A stretch of 64,000 nt of DNA from Massilia alkalitolerans DSM 17462. Lineage in GTDB: Bacteria; Pseudomonadota; Gammaproteobacteria; Burkholderiales; Burkholderiaceae_D. The position numbers were made by a program, and so were the translations under genes. Below, in pieces: positions 28,621 to 39,174 of this stretch. Under the pieces are notes generated by a model that saw only the letters and a list, made by a program, of their open reading frames with translations, searched no databases and was not told the origin of the DNA. The DNA is taken from NCBI RefSeq assembly GCF_000427785.1, contig NZ_ATYR01000011.1:124291-188290 (forward strand), read 5' to 3'. Positions within the stretch are counted from its first letter, which is position 1. The number at the start of each line of letters is the position of its first letter.

Positions 28621-31086
28621 ATGAACGCGGTCGACCAGCCGGCAGGCGCTGCGATGGCGCCGCAGGAGGTCTCGCTCGACGTCCTGCGCGAGAAATACGC
28701 GAAGGGTGAGGAAAGCAGCATCCTCGACGTGCGCCGGCGCGTGGCGCGCGCCCTGGCGGCGCTCGAACCGGAGCACCTGCGCGACGAACTCGAGGCGCGC
28801 TTCCTCTGGGCCCAGGAACAGGGTTTCGTTCCGGCCGGGCGCATCAACTCGGCCGCCGGCCTGGGACTGCAGGCCACCCTCATCAACTGCTTCGTCCAGC
28901 CGGTGGGCGACTCCATCTCCGGCCTGGATGACGGTTTGCCGGGCATCTATACCGCCCTGCTTGAAGCCGCCGAGACCATGCGCCGCGGCGGCGGCGTCGG
29001 CTACGACTTCAGCGCGATCCGCCCGATGGGCAGCAAGGTCCACGGCACCCGCTCGCGCGCCTCGGGACCGGTCTCGTACATGGAAGTGTTCGACGCCTCC
29101 TGCCGCACGGTGGAATCGGCCGGCGCCCGGCGCGGCGCCCAGATGGGCGTGCTGCGCATCGACCATCCCGACATCGAACGCTTCATCGCCGCCAAGGACG
29201 ACGGCGGGCTCACCAACTTCAACATCTCGGTCGGCGTCACCGACGCCTTCATGCGCGCGGTGGAAAGCGACGAGCTGTTCGAGCTCGTGCACCGCGCCGA
29301 GCCGGGCATTGAAGATGCGGCCAATGCGTACCGCCGCGAGGACGGGCTCTGGGTCTATCGCCAGATCCGTGCGCGCGAACTGTGGGACCGGATCATCGCC
29401 TCGACCTACGACCACGCCGAGCCGGGCGTGCTGTTCGTCGACCGCATGAATCTTGAGAACAACCTCTGGTACGCAGAAGAGCTGCGCGCCACCAATCCCT
29501 GCGGCGAGCAGCCCCTGCCGAGCTACGGCTGCTGCGACCTCGGTTCGGTCAACCTCACGGCCTTCGTGCTGGACCCGTTCGGCGCCGATCCGCAATTCGA
29601 TTTCGAGCGCATGTGCGAAGTGGCCTCGGTCGGCGTGCGCATGCTCGACCTGGTGCTGGACGCGACCGAATGGCCGCTGCCGCAGCAGGCCGCCGAGTCA
29701 AGGGACAAGCGCCGCATCGGCCTCGGCTTCCTGGGACTGGGCAGCGCCCTCGTCATGCTGGGGCTGCGCTACGACTCCGATGAAGGACGGTCCATGGCGG
29801 CGCGCATCGCCGAGACGCTGCGCGACGCCGCCTACGCGACCTCGGTCGCGCTGGCGCGCGAGAAAGGCGCTTTTCCGCTGTTCGACGCGAAGCAGTACCT
29901 GGACGGCCAGTTCGTCGAACGCCTGCCCGACTGGCTGCGCGACGCGATCCGCAGCTACGGCATCCGCAACTCGCACCTGCTGTCGATCGCGCCGACCGGC
30001 ACCATTTCGCTGGCCTTCGCCGACAATGCCTCGAACGGCATCGAACCGCCCTATTCCTGGACCTACCAGCGCAAGAAGCGCATGCCCGACGGCGCCATGC
30101 GCAGCTACGACGTCGAGGACCATGCCTGGCGCCTGTACCGCCAGATGGGGCACGACATGGCGTCGCTGCCGCCGCAATTCGTGACGGCGCTCGAGATGCG
30201 CGCGATCGACCACCTGCGCATGGTGCAGGCGGTCCAGCCTTTCATCGACACCGCGATCTCGAAGACCGTCAACGTGCCGGAAGACTATCCCTTCGAGGAT
30301 TTCCGCGACCTGTACAGCCAGGCCTGGCATGCGGGCCTGAAGGGGCTGGCGACCTACCGTCCGAACGCGGTGCTGGGCAGCGTGCTGTCGACGGCGCCGC
30401 AAGCGCCACAGGCCTCCCAGCCGGACGAGGACCCGCTGCAGAAGCGCTTCGAGCGCCGCCCGCTGGGCGAACTGGAGTCGGTCACGTCCAAGATCGAATA
30501 CTCGACCCAGGAAGGCCGCAAGACCGCCTATCTCACCGTCAGCTTCATCCGCGCCGACGGCACCCAGGAAGGCCGCAAGGTGACGGTGGAGCGGCCCTTC
30601 GAATTCTTCATGCCATCGAACCAGCGCACCGGCGGCCAGCAGTGGATCACGGCTTCGATGCGCCTGCTGTCGATGGTGGCGCGCGCCGGCGGACCGATCG
30701 CGCGGGCGCTGGCCGACATGCGCGACGTGGTCTGGGAAAAAGGCCCGGTGCGCTGCGGCTACCTCACCCGCGAGGACGGCACCCAGGTGCCGGTCTACCA
30801 CGATTCGGAAGTGGCGGCGATCGCCTTCATGCTGCAGCGCGTGCTGATCCGGCGCGGCTTCCTGGACGCCTGGGGCAACCAGGTGCCGGTGCCGGAGCTG
30901 GCGCGCCGCTTCGCCAGCCGCGGCGAGGGCGTGGCGCTCGAGGCCGAACCGCAGCCCCCGACCAGCTCGGGCGCCCTGCCCGCGGTCAGCGGCGCCAGGT
31001 GCCCGGAATGCGGCGCGCGGGCGCTGCGCAAGGTGGACGGCTGCACCCGCTGCGACGAGTGCCACTACGTCGGGGAATGCGGCTGA
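28621..31086 (+). CDS. nrdJ: Adenosylcobalamin-dependent (class II) ribonucleotide reductase
   Basis: Reduces ribonucleotides to deoxyribonucleotides using B12, independent of oxygen. The 821-residue protein has [27 protein letters not shown] (first redox Cys), the active-site loop [21 protein letters not shown] and the [19 protein letters not shown] segment. The C-terminus carries a zinc-ribbon-like Cys cluster ([21 protein letters not shown]) typical of NrdJ. No nrdAB or nrdDG is in the window. The ATG at 28621 is used because homology begins there. Confidence 0.93.
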   Translation: MNAVDQPAGAAMAPQEVSLDVLREKYAKGEESSILDVRRRVARALAALEPEHLRDELEARFLWAQEQGFVPAGRINSAAGLGLQATLINCFVQPVGDSISGLDDGLPGIYTALLEAAETMRRGGGVGYDFSAIRPMGSKVHGTRSRASGPVSYMEVFDASCRTVESAGARRGAQMGVLRIDHPDIERFIAAKDDGGLTNFNISVGVTDAFMRAVESDELFELVHRAEPGIEDAANAYRREDGLWVYRQIRARELWDRIIASTYDHAEPGVLFVDRMNLENNLWYAEELRATNPCGEQPLPSYGCCDLGSVNLTAFVLDPFGADPQFDFERMCEVASVGVRMLDLVLDATEWPLPQQAAESRDKRRIGLGFLGLGSALVMLGLRYDSDEGRSMAARIAETLRDAAYATSVALAREKGAFPLFDAKQYLDGQFVERLPDWLRDAIRSYGIRNSHLLSIAPTGTISLAFADNASNGIEPPYSWTYQRKKRMPDGAMRSYDVEDHAWRLYRQMGHDMASLPPQFVTALEMRAIDHLRMVQAVQPFIDTAISKTVNVPEDYPFEDFRDLYSQAWHAGLKGLATYRPNAVLGSVLSTAPQAPQASQPDEDPLQKRFERRPLGELESVTSKIEYSTQEGRKTAYLTVSFIRADGTQEGRKVTVERPFEFFMPSNQRTGGQQWITASMRLLSMVARAGGPIARALADMRDVVWEKGPVRCGYLTREDGTQVPVYHDSEVAAIAFMLQRVLIRRGFLDAWGNQVPVPELARRFASRGEGVALEAEPQPPTSSGALPAVSGARCPECGARALRKVDGCTRCDECHYVGECG

Positions 31087-31107
31087 GATCCGCGCAGCAG
31101 GTCGGTG

Positions 31108-31590
31108 TTACCGGTAGCTGCGCGCGACAATGACCCTTTCCTGGTAATCGTCGAGATAGCGCCGGGTCGCAACGCGCCATGCATCCTGGCTGGCGATGAG
31201 CCTGGCCGCTTTGGCTTGCACCGCGTCGGCGAGTTGCGCATGCACCGCAGCGACATGGCTGGTCGCCGCGTCGCGCTGGGCGGGCGTCATGGCGCCGAAC
31301 AGGTCGGCGGGAATGTGTTTGTAAGCGGCTTCCGGGCCGAGTGAGTCCATGAGGCGGCGATGGCACTCGCGCCAGCTCCGGATGGCCTTCGCGGTGTTTC
31401 GCTGCATTGCGCTCGACGCGGACTCGCTGGGCAGCCTTGGCACCGCGCAGACGGCGCCGGCCAGTTCGGCCCCGGCATAGCCCGAGGTCCAGTAGGTGAG
31501 CGCCGCCTCGCGCGCGGCATCGGCCGGGGCCTGCGCTGCGGCGCTGCTCCCGGCTGCCGCCAGAACGAGTATGCCGACCAGTTTCTTCAT
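31108..31590 (-). CDS. Exported protein of unknown function
   Basis: A 160-residue product with a clear signal peptide (MKKLVGILVLAAAGSSAAA, cleavage near residue 20). The mature region is Ala-rich and helical, with two Cys (AVCAVPRLP and RECHRRL) that could form a disulfide. The start at 31590 has a GGAGAC ribosome-binding site. No family is recognised. Convergent with nrdJ, the two stops lying 22 bp apart. Confidence 0.7.
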   Translation of the reverse strand: MKKLVGILVLAAAGSSAAAQAPADAAREAALTYWTSGYAGAELAGAVCAVPRLPSESASSAMQRNTAKAIRSWRECHRRLMDSLGPEAAYKHIPADLFGAMTPAQRDAATSHVAAVHAQLADAVQAKAARLIASQDAWRVATRRYLDDYQERVIVARSYR

Positions 31591-31697
31591 GGTGTCTCCT
31601 TGATAATGAGTCCTTGCAGGGACAGCATATGCGGCACTTGCCATTCCGGCAAATGCGAGCCGCATGGAATCGATTCCCCGGCATCGCGGGCCAGAAA

Positions 31698-31709
31698 GTT
31701 TGCGCTAAC
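31698..31709. promoter_or_regulatory. LacI-family-type operator, distal copy
   Basis: GTTTGCGCTAAC is a near-palindrome with the central GCGC and GTT/AAC arms seen in operators of LacI-family sugar regulators. It lies 55 bp before a second copy that abuts the MFS transporter start. Confidence 0.5.
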
Positions 31710-31752
31710 ATTTCGCTGAAATAATGTGATATGGTTGGCAACCCAACATAAT

Positions 31753-31764
31753 GGTTGCGCAAAC
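31753..31764. promoter_or_regulatory. LacI-family-type operator, proximal copy
   Basis: GGTTGCGCAAAC, centred on GCGC, ends at the base before the MFS transporter ATG. With the copy at 31698 it would allow repression by a looping or co-bound LacI-type regulator. The regulator gene is not in the window. Confidence 0.5.
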
Positions 31765-33042
31765 ATGTTCACTCGAAAGATCAAAGGACTGCGCTGGTGG
31801 ATGATCGGCCTGGTCATGCTGGGGGCGGTCATCAACTACCTGACCCGCAGCTCGCTGGCCGTCGCGGCGCCCACCCTGCTGAAGGAACTGGACATCAGCA
31901 CCGCCGAATACTCGTACATCACGGCGGCCTTCCAGGGCGCGATCATGCTGCAGCCGCTGTGCGGCTATGTGCTGGACGTGATCGGCCTGAAGTTCGGCTA
32001 TGCGATGTTCGCGGTGGCCTGGTCGATCATCTGCATGCTGCACGGCTTCGCCACCAACTGGCAGACGCTGGCCGTGCTGCGCGGCTTGCTGGGACTGGCG
32101 GAAGGCTCGGCCAACCCGGCCGGGATGAAGGCGGTATCCGAATGGTTTCCGGCCAAGGAGCGCGGCATGGCTGGCGGCATCTACAACATCGGCGCCTCGT
32201 TCGGCTCGATGCTGGCGCCGCCGCTGGTGGTGTGGGCCATCCTGCATTACAACTGGCAGTCCGCCTTCGTCATCACCGGCGCGCTCGGCCTGGTGTGGGT
32301 GGCGATCTGGCTGCTGCTCTACGATGCGCCGGCGCGCCACCGGCGCTTATCAAAAAGCGAGGCGCAGCATATCGCCGCCGGCCAGGAGCAGCACCTGGAG
32401 GGCGACGGCAAGCGCCCTTCCGTGTCCAGCATCATCAGGCAGCGCAACTTCTGGGGTATCGCGCTGCCGCGCTTTCTCGCCGACCCGGCCTGGGGCACGC
32501 TGGCGTTCTGGGTACCCCTGTACCTGACCACGGTGCGCGGCTTCGACCTGAAGCAGATCGCCATGTTCGCCTGGCTGCCCTTCCTCGCCGCGGACCTGGG
32601 CTGCCTGTTCGGCCCCACCGTGGTGCTGTGGCTGCAGAAGCGCGGGGTGCGCCTGATCAACGCGCGGCGCGGCGCCTTCACGCTGGGGGCGATCATGATG
32701 ATGGGCGTGGCGTTTGTCGGTTTCGTGGACGACGCCTATGCGGCGATCGCCCTGCTCAGCCTTGCCGGCTTCGCGCACCAGACCCTGTCGGTCACCGTGA
32801 TCACCATGTCCTCCGACCTGTTTCGCCGCAACGAAGTGGCCACCGTGGCCGGCATGTGCGGCACCTTCGGCAACCTGGGCCTCCTGATCTTCTCGCTCCT
32901 GATTGGCGGCCTGATGAGCAGCGTGGGCTACACGCCCTTCTTCGTCAGCCTGGCGGTGCTGGACCTGGTCGCCGCCGTGCTCCTCTGGACCCTGGTGCGC
33001 GAGCCCGCGCGCGCCGACCTTCCCGTCAAGGAAACAGCATGA
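31765..33042 (+). CDS. MFS transporter, anion:cation symporter (sugar acid/oligosaccharide) type
   Basis: Inner-membrane symporter of 425 residues with twelve predicted spans. The start region WWMIGLVMLGAVINYLTRSSLAVAAPTL matches the ACS/ExuT-like group that imports hexuronates and related sugars. Its stop overlaps the start of the GH43 gene (ATGA), so the two are coupled; the natural reading is uptake of a xylan- or arabinoxylan-derived sugar, inferred from that partner. Two LacI-type operators lie upstream. Confidence 0.85.
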   Translation: MFTRKIKGLRWWMIGLVMLGAVINYLTRSSLAVAAPTLLKELDISTAEYSYITAAFQGAIMLQPLCGYVLDVIGLKFGYAMFAVAWSIICMLHGFATNWQTLAVLRGLLGLAEGSANPAGMKAVSEWFPAKERGMAGGIYNIGASFGSMLAPPLVVWAILHYNWQSAFVITGALGLVWVAIWLLLYDAPARHRRLSKSEAQHIAAGQEQHLEGDGKRPSVSSIIRQRNFWGIALPRFLADPAWGTLAFWVPLYLTTVRGFDLKQIAMFAWLPFLAADLGCLFGPTVVLWLQKRGVRLINARRGAFTLGAIMMMGVAFVGFVDDAYAAIALLSLAGFAHQTLSVTVITMSSDLFRRNEVATVAGMCGTFGNLGLLIFSLLIGGLMSSVGYTPFFVSLAVLDLVAAVLLWTLVREPARADLPVKETA

Positions 33043-34679
33043 TCCAGAACCCGATCCTGCCCGGCTTCAACCCCGACCCGTCGATCGTGCGCGTGGGCGA
33101 GGATTACTACATCGCCACTTCCACCTTCGAGTGGTACCCGGGCGTGCAGATCCACCATTCGCGCGACCTGGCCAACTGGCGGCTAGCAAGCCGCCCGCTG
33201 GCGCGCGCCAGCCAGCTGAACATGCTCGGCGCGCCCGACTCCTGCGGCGTGTGGGCACCCTGCCTCACGTATGCCGACGGCCTGTTCTGGCTGATCTACA
33301 CCGACGTCAAGCGCTACGGCCGCACCTCCACCGGCGGCGCGACCGGGAGCGCCTCCTTGCGCGACTTCCACAACTACCTGGTCACCAGCCCCAGCATCGA
33401 CGGTCCCTGGTCGGACCCGGTGTACCTGAACAGCAGCGGCTTCGATCCTTCCCTGTTCCACGACGACGACGGGCGCAAATACCTGCTCAACCAGCTGTGG
33501 GACCACCGCCCCGGCGGCAACCGCTTCGCCGGCATCGTGCTGCAGGAGTATTCGGTCGAGGAGCGCAAGCTGGTCGGACAGCGCGAAAACATCTTCAAGG
33601 GCACGGCACACGGCCTGACCGAGGCGCCGCACCTGTACAGGCGCGCAGGCTACTACTACCTGCTGACCGCGGAAGGCGGCACCGGCTGGAACCATGGCGT
33701 GACGATGGCGCGCTCGCGCAGCTTGCGCGGGCCCTACGAGCTGCATCCGGACGTGACCATCCTCAGCGCGCGCAACCGGCCGGACGCGCCGCTGCAGCGC
33801 GCCGGCCACGCGGACCTGGTGGATACGCCTGACGGCGACACCTGGATGGTCTACCTGTGCGGCCGTCCGCTGCGCAACCGCGGCACCTGCACGCTCGGAC
33901 GCGAGACGGCGATCCAGCCGATGCTCTGGGGCGAGGACGGCTGGCTGCGCACCCGCGACGGCCGCGGCACGCCCGAGTTGCAGGCGGAGGCGCCGCAACT
34001 GGCGCAGCATCGCTTCCCGCTCGAACCGGTGCGCGAAGATTTCGACGGCTCGCAGCTGCCGCTCGCCTTCCAGTGGCTGCGCACTCCGTGGCCAGATGAG
34101 ATTTTCAGCCTGGACGCCCGCCCGGGCCACCTGCGCCTGTTCGGCCGCGAATCCATCGGCAGCCAGTTCCGCCAGGCCCTGATGGCGCGCAGGCAGACTG
34201 CGCATTGCTACAGCGCCGGCACGGTAGTCGAGTTCGAACCGCAGCACTACCAGCAGGCGGCAGGCCTGGTGTGCTACTACGGCGCGGCCAAGTTCCATTA
34301 CCTGTACCTGAGCCACGACGAGGACATGGGCAAGCACCTGCGCGTGATGAGCAGCCTGCCGAACCATATGCAGTCCGATGCCTTCAGCGCGCCGATTCCC
34401 GTGCCGGCCGGCGTGCCCGTGGAGCTGCGCGTCGAAGTCGACGAAGAGCGGCTGCTGTTCGGCTATCGCCTGCCCGGAGGTGAATGGCAATGGCTGCCGC
34501 AGGGCTTCGATGCCAGCATCCTGTCGGACGAGGCATCGGCGCCCGGGCAGCCCAATTTCACCGGGGCCTTCGTGGGCGTGGCCTGCCAGGACATGGCCGG
34601 AACAGGCCTGCATGCCGATTTCGACTGGTTCGATTATTCCGAACGTCCGCTCGTGGCCGACCCACGCGCCGAAACCTGA
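33039..34679 (+). CDS. xynB: GH43 family beta-xylosidase
   Basis: Intracellular glycosidase releasing xylose from short xylooligosaccharides. The 546-residue protein has no signal peptide. The catalytic five-bladed propeller opens NPILPGFNPDPSIVRVGEDYYI with the general base Asp13; the pKa-modulating Asp lies in SSGFDPSLFHDDDGRKYL and the general acid Glu in GTAHGLTEAPHLYRR. The C-terminal 200 residues match the beta-sandwich of the GH43_11 type. Translationally coupled to the MFS gene. Arabinofuranosidase side activity is possible in this family. Confidence 0.93.
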   Translation: MIQNPILPGFNPDPSIVRVGEDYYIATSTFEWYPGVQIHHSRDLANWRLASRPLARASQLNMLGAPDSCGVWAPCLTYADGLFWLIYTDVKRYGRTSTGGATGSASLRDFHNYLVTSPSIDGPWSDPVYLNSSGFDPSLFHDDDGRKYLLNQLWDHRPGGNRFAGIVLQEYSVEERKLVGQRENIFKGTAHGLTEAPHLYRRAGYYYLLTAEGGTGWNHGVTMARSRSLRGPYELHPDVTILSARNRPDAPLQRAGHADLVDTPDGDTWMVYLCGRPLRNRGTCTLGRETAIQPMLWGEDGWLRTRDGRGTPELQAEAPQLAQHRFPLEPVREDFDGSQLPLAFQWLRTPWPDEIFSLDARPGHLRLFGRESIGSQFRQALMARRQTAHCYSAGTVVEFEPQHYQQAAGLVCYYGAAKFHYLYLSHDEDMGKHLRVMSSLPNHMQSDAFSAPIPVPAGVPVELRVEVDEERLLFGYRLPGGEWQWLPQGFDASILSDEASAPGQPNFTGAFVGVACQDMAGTGLHADFDWFDYSERPLVADPRAET

Positions 34680-34715
34680 GGCATACTGCGCAGGTTGCCA
34701 ACTCATGAACCTGCC

Positions 34716-35096
34716 ATGCCTTACATCGCACTCAAGCACCTGCACGTCACCTTCGTGGCCCTGAGCGGCCTGCTGTTCCTGGTCCGCGGCATCTGGATGC
34801 TGCGCGCCTCGCCGAACCTGGAGCAGCGCTGGGCCAGGATCGTGCCGCACATCGTCGACACCCTGCTGCTCGCCAGCGCCATCGGCCTGGCGGTGGTGAG
34901 CCATCAGTATCCGGGACAGATGCCATGGCTGACGGCCAAGGTGGTGGGCCTGGTGGCCTACATCGTGCTCGGCACCATTGCGCTCAAGCGCGGCCGGACC
35001 CAGGGCGTGCGCACCGCGGCTTTTGTGGGCGCACTGGCCTGCTTCGCCTATATCGTGGCGGTGGCGGTGACGAAGAACCCGCTGGTGATCGCCTGA
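34716..35096 (+). CDS. SirB2-family membrane protein
   Basis: A 126-residue inner-membrane protein with four predicted spans. YIALKHLHVTFVALSGLLFLVRGIWML and PHIVDTLLLASAIGLAV match the SirB2 family, whose molecular role is not established. Start at the ATG at 34716, where family similarity begins. It stands alone after the xylosidase gene. Confidence 0.85.
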   Translation: MPYIALKHLHVTFVALSGLLFLVRGIWMLRASPNLEQRWARIVPHIVDTLLLASAIGLAVVSHQYPGQMPWLTAKVVGLVAYIVLGTIALKRGRTQGVRTAAFVGALACFAYIVAVAVTKNPLVIA

Positions 35097-35114
35097 GGAT
35101 TTCGCCGGACGCGT

Positions 35115-35522
35115 TCAATGCTCGCTGCCCGCGTAGATCCACATCGGCTCGGTCTTGCCGGCCCGCTCGAAGCCCAGCGCCTTGTAGAAGTCGATCGCCG
35201 CCCCGTCGGCGGTCAGCATCATCTGGTGGAAGCCCGCATACCGGTCCAGCAGGGCTTGCATCATCAGGCGCCCGACGCCCTTTCCCTGCTGCGCGGGATG
35301 CACCAGCATGTGGGGAAAGTAGACGACCAGGTGGCCGTCCGAAATCGCGTTGCCGAGTCCGACCAGCTCGCCCTCGATACGCGCCGTCACCAGCGCATGC
35401 GAGTTTCGGAGCGCGGCCATCAGCCGCACCGGCTTCTCCGCCGACGACCAGCCGTTGGCGCGGTAAAGCCGGATCACCTCGTCCTGTTCGAGCTGGTCCG
35501 CGAATGACACTGTAATGTCCAT
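35115..35522 (-). CDS. GNAT family N-acetyltransferase
   Basis: A 135-residue acetyl-CoA-dependent acetyltransferase. The CoA-binding motif A is MLVHPAQQGKGVGRLMMQALL, followed by AAIDFYKALGFERAGKTEPMWIY. Substrate unknown. The ATG at 35522 begins at MDITVSFADQL. Convergent with the SirB2 gene. Confidence 0.88.
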   Translation of the reverse strand: MDITVSFADQLEQDEVIRLYRANGWSSAEKPVRLMAALRNSHALVTARIEGELVGLGNAISDGHLVVYFPHMLVHPAQQGKGVGRLMMQALLDRYAGFHQMMLTADGAAIDFYKALGFERAGKTEPMWIYAGSEH

Positions 35523-35582
35523 GCTGTCCTTGTTCTGGTTACCAGAGAAGGGCTGCGCGCCCATCGCGCGTCAGCCCTACCC

Positions 35583-38500
35583 TCAGTCGACGCTGACCGC
35601 CTTGCGGTTGTCGCGCGACACACGGTCGATCATCTTGTTGTACGGGTCGACCCCGACCTCGAAAGGCTTCTCCTTGACCGTGACGGTCACGACCGGCTTG
35701 TCGCCCTTGAGCATGCGCTTTTCCAGCAGCAGCACCCGCTCGTCCTGCTCCTTGGCGCCGGGGGCACGGGCGAACACGCCGATCTCCACCGGTTCGTCGT
35801 AGGCGCGCAGCGTTTCCTTGCCGCGGCCGTCGGCTTCCATCTTCGCCAGGTGCAGCTGCATGGTCACGTCCCACTGGCCGTCGGCACGCTTGACCGCCTT
35901 CGCATCAATGACGCGGTTATCGTAGAAGACGATCTTCTCGAACAGGTCGGCGATCAGGGCATGCTTGTCCGCCGGCGCTTCGGCGCGGATATAGTCGAGC
36001 AGCTCGGCGGAGGTGGTAAACGGCGACTCCTGGTAGCCCTTGTCCTCCAGGTACCGCTTCAGCGCGCGGTTCAGCGCCGCCTCGCCGATCTCGTCGCGCA
36101 GCCGGTAGAACACCAGGCTGCCCTTGCGGTAATGGATGTAGTCCTGGTTCTCCACCCGGTACAAGGGCAGCTCCTCGATCCGCTCGCTGCCGCGCGAGCT
36201 GAGGTAACGATCGAGCTCATAGCGCAGGAAGCGGCGCATCTGGTGGCGTCCATATTCCTTTTCCATCACCATCAGCGCCGAGTACTGGGACAGCGACTCG
36301 ATCAGCATGCTCGCGCCCTGCACGTTGGCGGCGGTTACCTGGTGGCCCCACCACTGGTGCGCCATTTCGTGCGCGGTCACGTAGAACACGTAGTCGATGG
36401 CCTCCTTGTCGCGCAGGTCGGCGATGAAACCAATCGACTCCGAGAACGGGATGGTGTTGGCGAACGACTGGGCGAAGCTCTGGTAATTGGGGAACTCCAG
36501 GATACGCACCTGCTTGTGCTGGTAGGGCGTGAACTGGGTAGTGAAGTAGTCCAGTGACTTGCGGGTGGCCATGATCATGCGGTCCACGTTGTACGCATGC
36601 TTGCGGTCGTGGTAGACCTCGATCGGGATGCCGCGCCAGTCGCCCTTCTTCACCTGCCAGTCGGCCGAGAGATAGGCGAAGAACGGCATCATCTTCTGGT
36701 CCATCTTGTACTGGTAGTAGTTGCGGCCGTTTTCCTTCCACGACTTCTGCAGGTAGCCCGGCGCCAGCGCGATCTGGTCGCCGCTGGTCGAGACCGTGGT
36801 GTCGAAACTGATCCAGTCCGCCTCCGGTCCGAACATCGAGTGCTGGCGCGCCGCCGTGTTTTCCAGCTTCGCCATGCGCTCGGGTTCGCCCAGGCCGCGC
36901 TTGCGGCGTTCATTGCGGTCCTGCAGTTCAGCGCCCGGCTGGTAGCCCAGCTGCGGGAAGAAGGCGCGGTTGTTGAAGAAGGTCCCGTTCAGGTTGATCA
37001 CATCGGCGTCGCCATTGTTCGAGAAGCCGGGACGGCGGACGTCGACGGTGAATTCCAGCGGCAGACGCGCGCCGGGCGGCAATGGCTGCGCCAGCTTCAG
37101 GATGCTGAAGCCGGCCTCCTTGTCGTTCACCAGTACCTCGTGGGCGGGCAGCTCTCCCCAGGTGGTCACGACGTCGGGGTTGACCTGCAGCGGCAGCGAG
37201 TCCACCGGCTTGCCGGTCTTGTTCTCCAATATGTAGCTGCCCCGGATCATGACGCGGCGCTGTTCCGGGTAGATGTCCACTGCGGCGCGCACATCGGTCA
37301 CCTTGGCGTGCGGCAGGTCCTTGTACTGGCGATAGGACTTCTCGTACCGGGCCTGCTTGTCCATCCGGGCATCGCCCGCCTCATACCTGGCCAGGGTATT
37401 GGTGTTGTGGAAGATCCATCCGCCCAGCGCGGCGACCCCGAGGATGCAGGCCGCCAGCGCCACGCCGGCACCGCCTTTCAGGCGCCGCCCCGCTTCGCGC
37501 ACGCGCTCGCGCCACGCAAACGACAGGCCGCGCACCCAGAAGGCCTGGGCCACAATCAGCAGCGCGACGGTGAACAGGCTCCAGTACGCGGCGAACCAGG
37601 CCCACCCTTCGATGAAGTGGCCGAAGCCGTTCATGTCGGAGTACGGGGTGCGCGGCAGGCCGGCGAAGTCGTACAGGTTGTGCTCGAAGTGCAGGACGTT
37701 GGCCACGAGCTGGAACACGATCAAGAGGATCACCAGCAGGTAGCCGATGAACTTGTTGTTCGACACGACCTGCAGCACCACCGCAAACAATCCCAGCAGC
37801 ACGAAGGGAAGCCCGCCGATCAGCATGCCCTTCAGGTAGACCATCGGTTCGACCGGCGCGCCGCCCTTGAACAGCTGGATGACGATCGCGGCCAGCACAC
37901 CGGTGAGCAGGAAGGCCAGCACCACGCCCACCAGGGCCAGGCTCTTGGCCACCAGCGGCGCCCAGTTCGGCATCGGCATGGCATCGCTCACGTCGGCGAT
38001 CCTGGCCTGGCGTTCCTTGAAGATCAACTCGCCCGCGTAGAAGGTGACGATGATGAGCAGCATGAAGGTGAAGCTGCCGTTGAGCAGTTCGACCATCAGG
38101 TGGGTCATCGGATACACGGTGGTGCCGAAGATCTCGCCCATCTGGCTCGCCGCGCCTACCAGGTTGAGCACGCTGAACAGCAGCATGACCAGGAAGGGCA
38201 CGCTCTTGAACACGGCGGCGGCATCGAAGGCGAGGATGTGCCAGCACTGGATCCAGCGCGTGGCGGCCCCGAAACCCGGCTCGATGCGCGGCAGTTTTAC
38301 ATGTGCCGGCGCCTGCGCGGCCTGGGGCAGCGCCTTGGCCTTGCCGAACAGGCGCTTGCCGGTGCCGGCGCGCTGCGGCTTGAACAGCGCCAGCGTCAGG
38401 CCGAACAGCACCAGCGCGACCGTGCTCCACAGCAGCCGGTTGGCCAACACGTAACCGCCGATCTCCGGCAGGCCCGCGTTGCGCTCGGCTGCGGAATAGT

Positions 38501-39164
38501 AGCGCGTGGCGCGCGCCAGCGCCCTGCCGCCGAACGGATCGGACAGGACGGCGATCCACTCGTTGTTGATGTCCGAGGTGAAGTTACCGGCAACGACATA
38601 CAGCACCAGGAAGGCCAGCACGCCGACATACACCAGCATGATCGAACGCGTGGTCGCGGCCAGCAGCATCAGGAGGGCGCCGATCAGGAGCAGGTTCGGC
38701 AGCACCAGCACGGCCAGTCCCCACAGGTAGGCGTGGCCCGGGAAGGGGCCCACGCGCTGCGTATCGACCCAGGGCATCAGGGGACCGAGCATCATGCCCA
38801 CGAGGATGCCGGCGAAGATGACCAGGCAGGCCAGCAGGCCGGCGGCGAAGCGGCCGACCAGGTAGTCGCGCTTTTTCATGGGCGTCGCGAACAGCATGTC
38901 GGAAATGCCGACTTCGCTGTCGCGCAGCACGGAGCCGGAGATGAAGATGGTGACGACGAACATCGACATCAGGCTGAAGACGCCGAGCATCTGGGCGACC
39001 ACGACCGGCGCATTGCGGTTGACGTTGCCGATGGCGCCGCCGACCTGGATCGCATCGGTGGTGGAAGCGCCGAAGGCCAGCGCGCCGAAGATCAGCGCGC
39101 AGACCCAGAGCAGCGGCTGGCGCAGCTGGGTCGCCAGTTCGAACATGAAGAATTCCCTCAACAT
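35583..39164 (-). CDS. ABC-2 type permease fused to an M1-family aminopeptidase
   Basis: A 1193-residue fusion. The first 560 or so residues hold about twelve membrane spans of ABC-2 permease type, with the characteristic DSEVGISDMLFATPMKKRDYLVGRF segment. The C-terminal half is an M1 metallopeptidase: zinc motif HEMAHQWWGHQ around residue 931, with the downstream Glu in LIESLSQYSALMVMEKEYG. Its ATPase partner is encoded 10 bp upstream. Fusions of this design occur in several proteobacteria and Bacteroidetes, with no settled substrate. Residues 1-30 show no cleavable signal. Confidence 0.88.
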   Translation of the reverse strand: MLREFFMFELATQLRQPLLWVCALIFGALAFGASTTDAIQVGGAIGNVNRNAPVVVAQMLGVFSLMSMFVVTIFISGSVLRDSEVGISDMLFATPMKKRDYLVGRFAAGLLACLVIFAGILVGMMLGPLMPWVDTQRVGPFPGHAYLWGLAVLVLPNLLLIGALLMLLAATTRSIMLVYVGVLAFLVLYVVAGNFTSDINNEWIAVLSDPFGGRALARATRYYSAAERNAGLPEIGGYVLANRLLWSTVALVLFGLTLALFKPQRAGTGKRLFGKAKALPQAAQAPAHVKLPRIEPGFGAATRWIQCWHILAFDAAAVFKSVPFLVMLLFSVLNLVGAASQMGEIFGTTVYPMTHLMVELLNGSFTFMLLIIVTFYAGELIFKERQARIADVSDAMPMPNWAPLVAKSLALVGVVLAFLLTGVLAAIVIQLFKGGAPVEPMVYLKGMLIGGLPFVLLGLFAVVLQVVSNNKFIGYLLVILLIVFQLVANVLHFEHNLYDFAGLPRTPYSDMNGFGHFIEGWAWFAAYWSLFTVALLIVAQAFWVRGLSFAWRERVREAGRRLKGGAGVALAACILGVAALGGWIFHNTNTLARYEAGDARMDKQARYEKSYRQYKDLPHAKVTDVRAAVDIYPEQRRVMIRGSYILENKTGKPVDSLPLQVNPDVVTTWGELPAHEVLVNDKEAGFSILKLAQPLPPGARLPLEFTVDVRRPGFSNNGDADVINLNGTFFNNRAFFPQLGYQPGAELQDRNERRKRGLGEPERMAKLENTAARQHSMFGPEADWISFDTTVSTSGDQIALAPGYLQKSWKENGRNYYQYKMDQKMMPFFAYLSADWQVKKGDWRGIPIEVYHDRKHAYNVDRMIMATRKSLDYFTTQFTPYQHKQVRILEFPNYQSFAQSFANTIPFSESIGFIADLRDKEAIDYVFYVTAHEMAHQWWGHQVTAANVQGASMLIESLSQYSALMVMEKEYGRHQMRRFLRYELDRYLSSRGSERIEELPLYRVENQDYIHYRKGSLVFYRLRDEIGEAALNRALKRYLEDKGYQESPFTTSAELLDYIRAEAPADKHALIADLFEKIVFYDNRVIDAKAVKRADGQWDVTMQLHLAKMEADGRGKETLRAYDEPVEIGVFARAPGAKEQDERVLLLEKRMLKGDKPVVTVTVKEKPFEVGVDPYNKMIDRVSRDNRKAVSVD

Positions 39165-39174
39165 GGCCCTCCCC

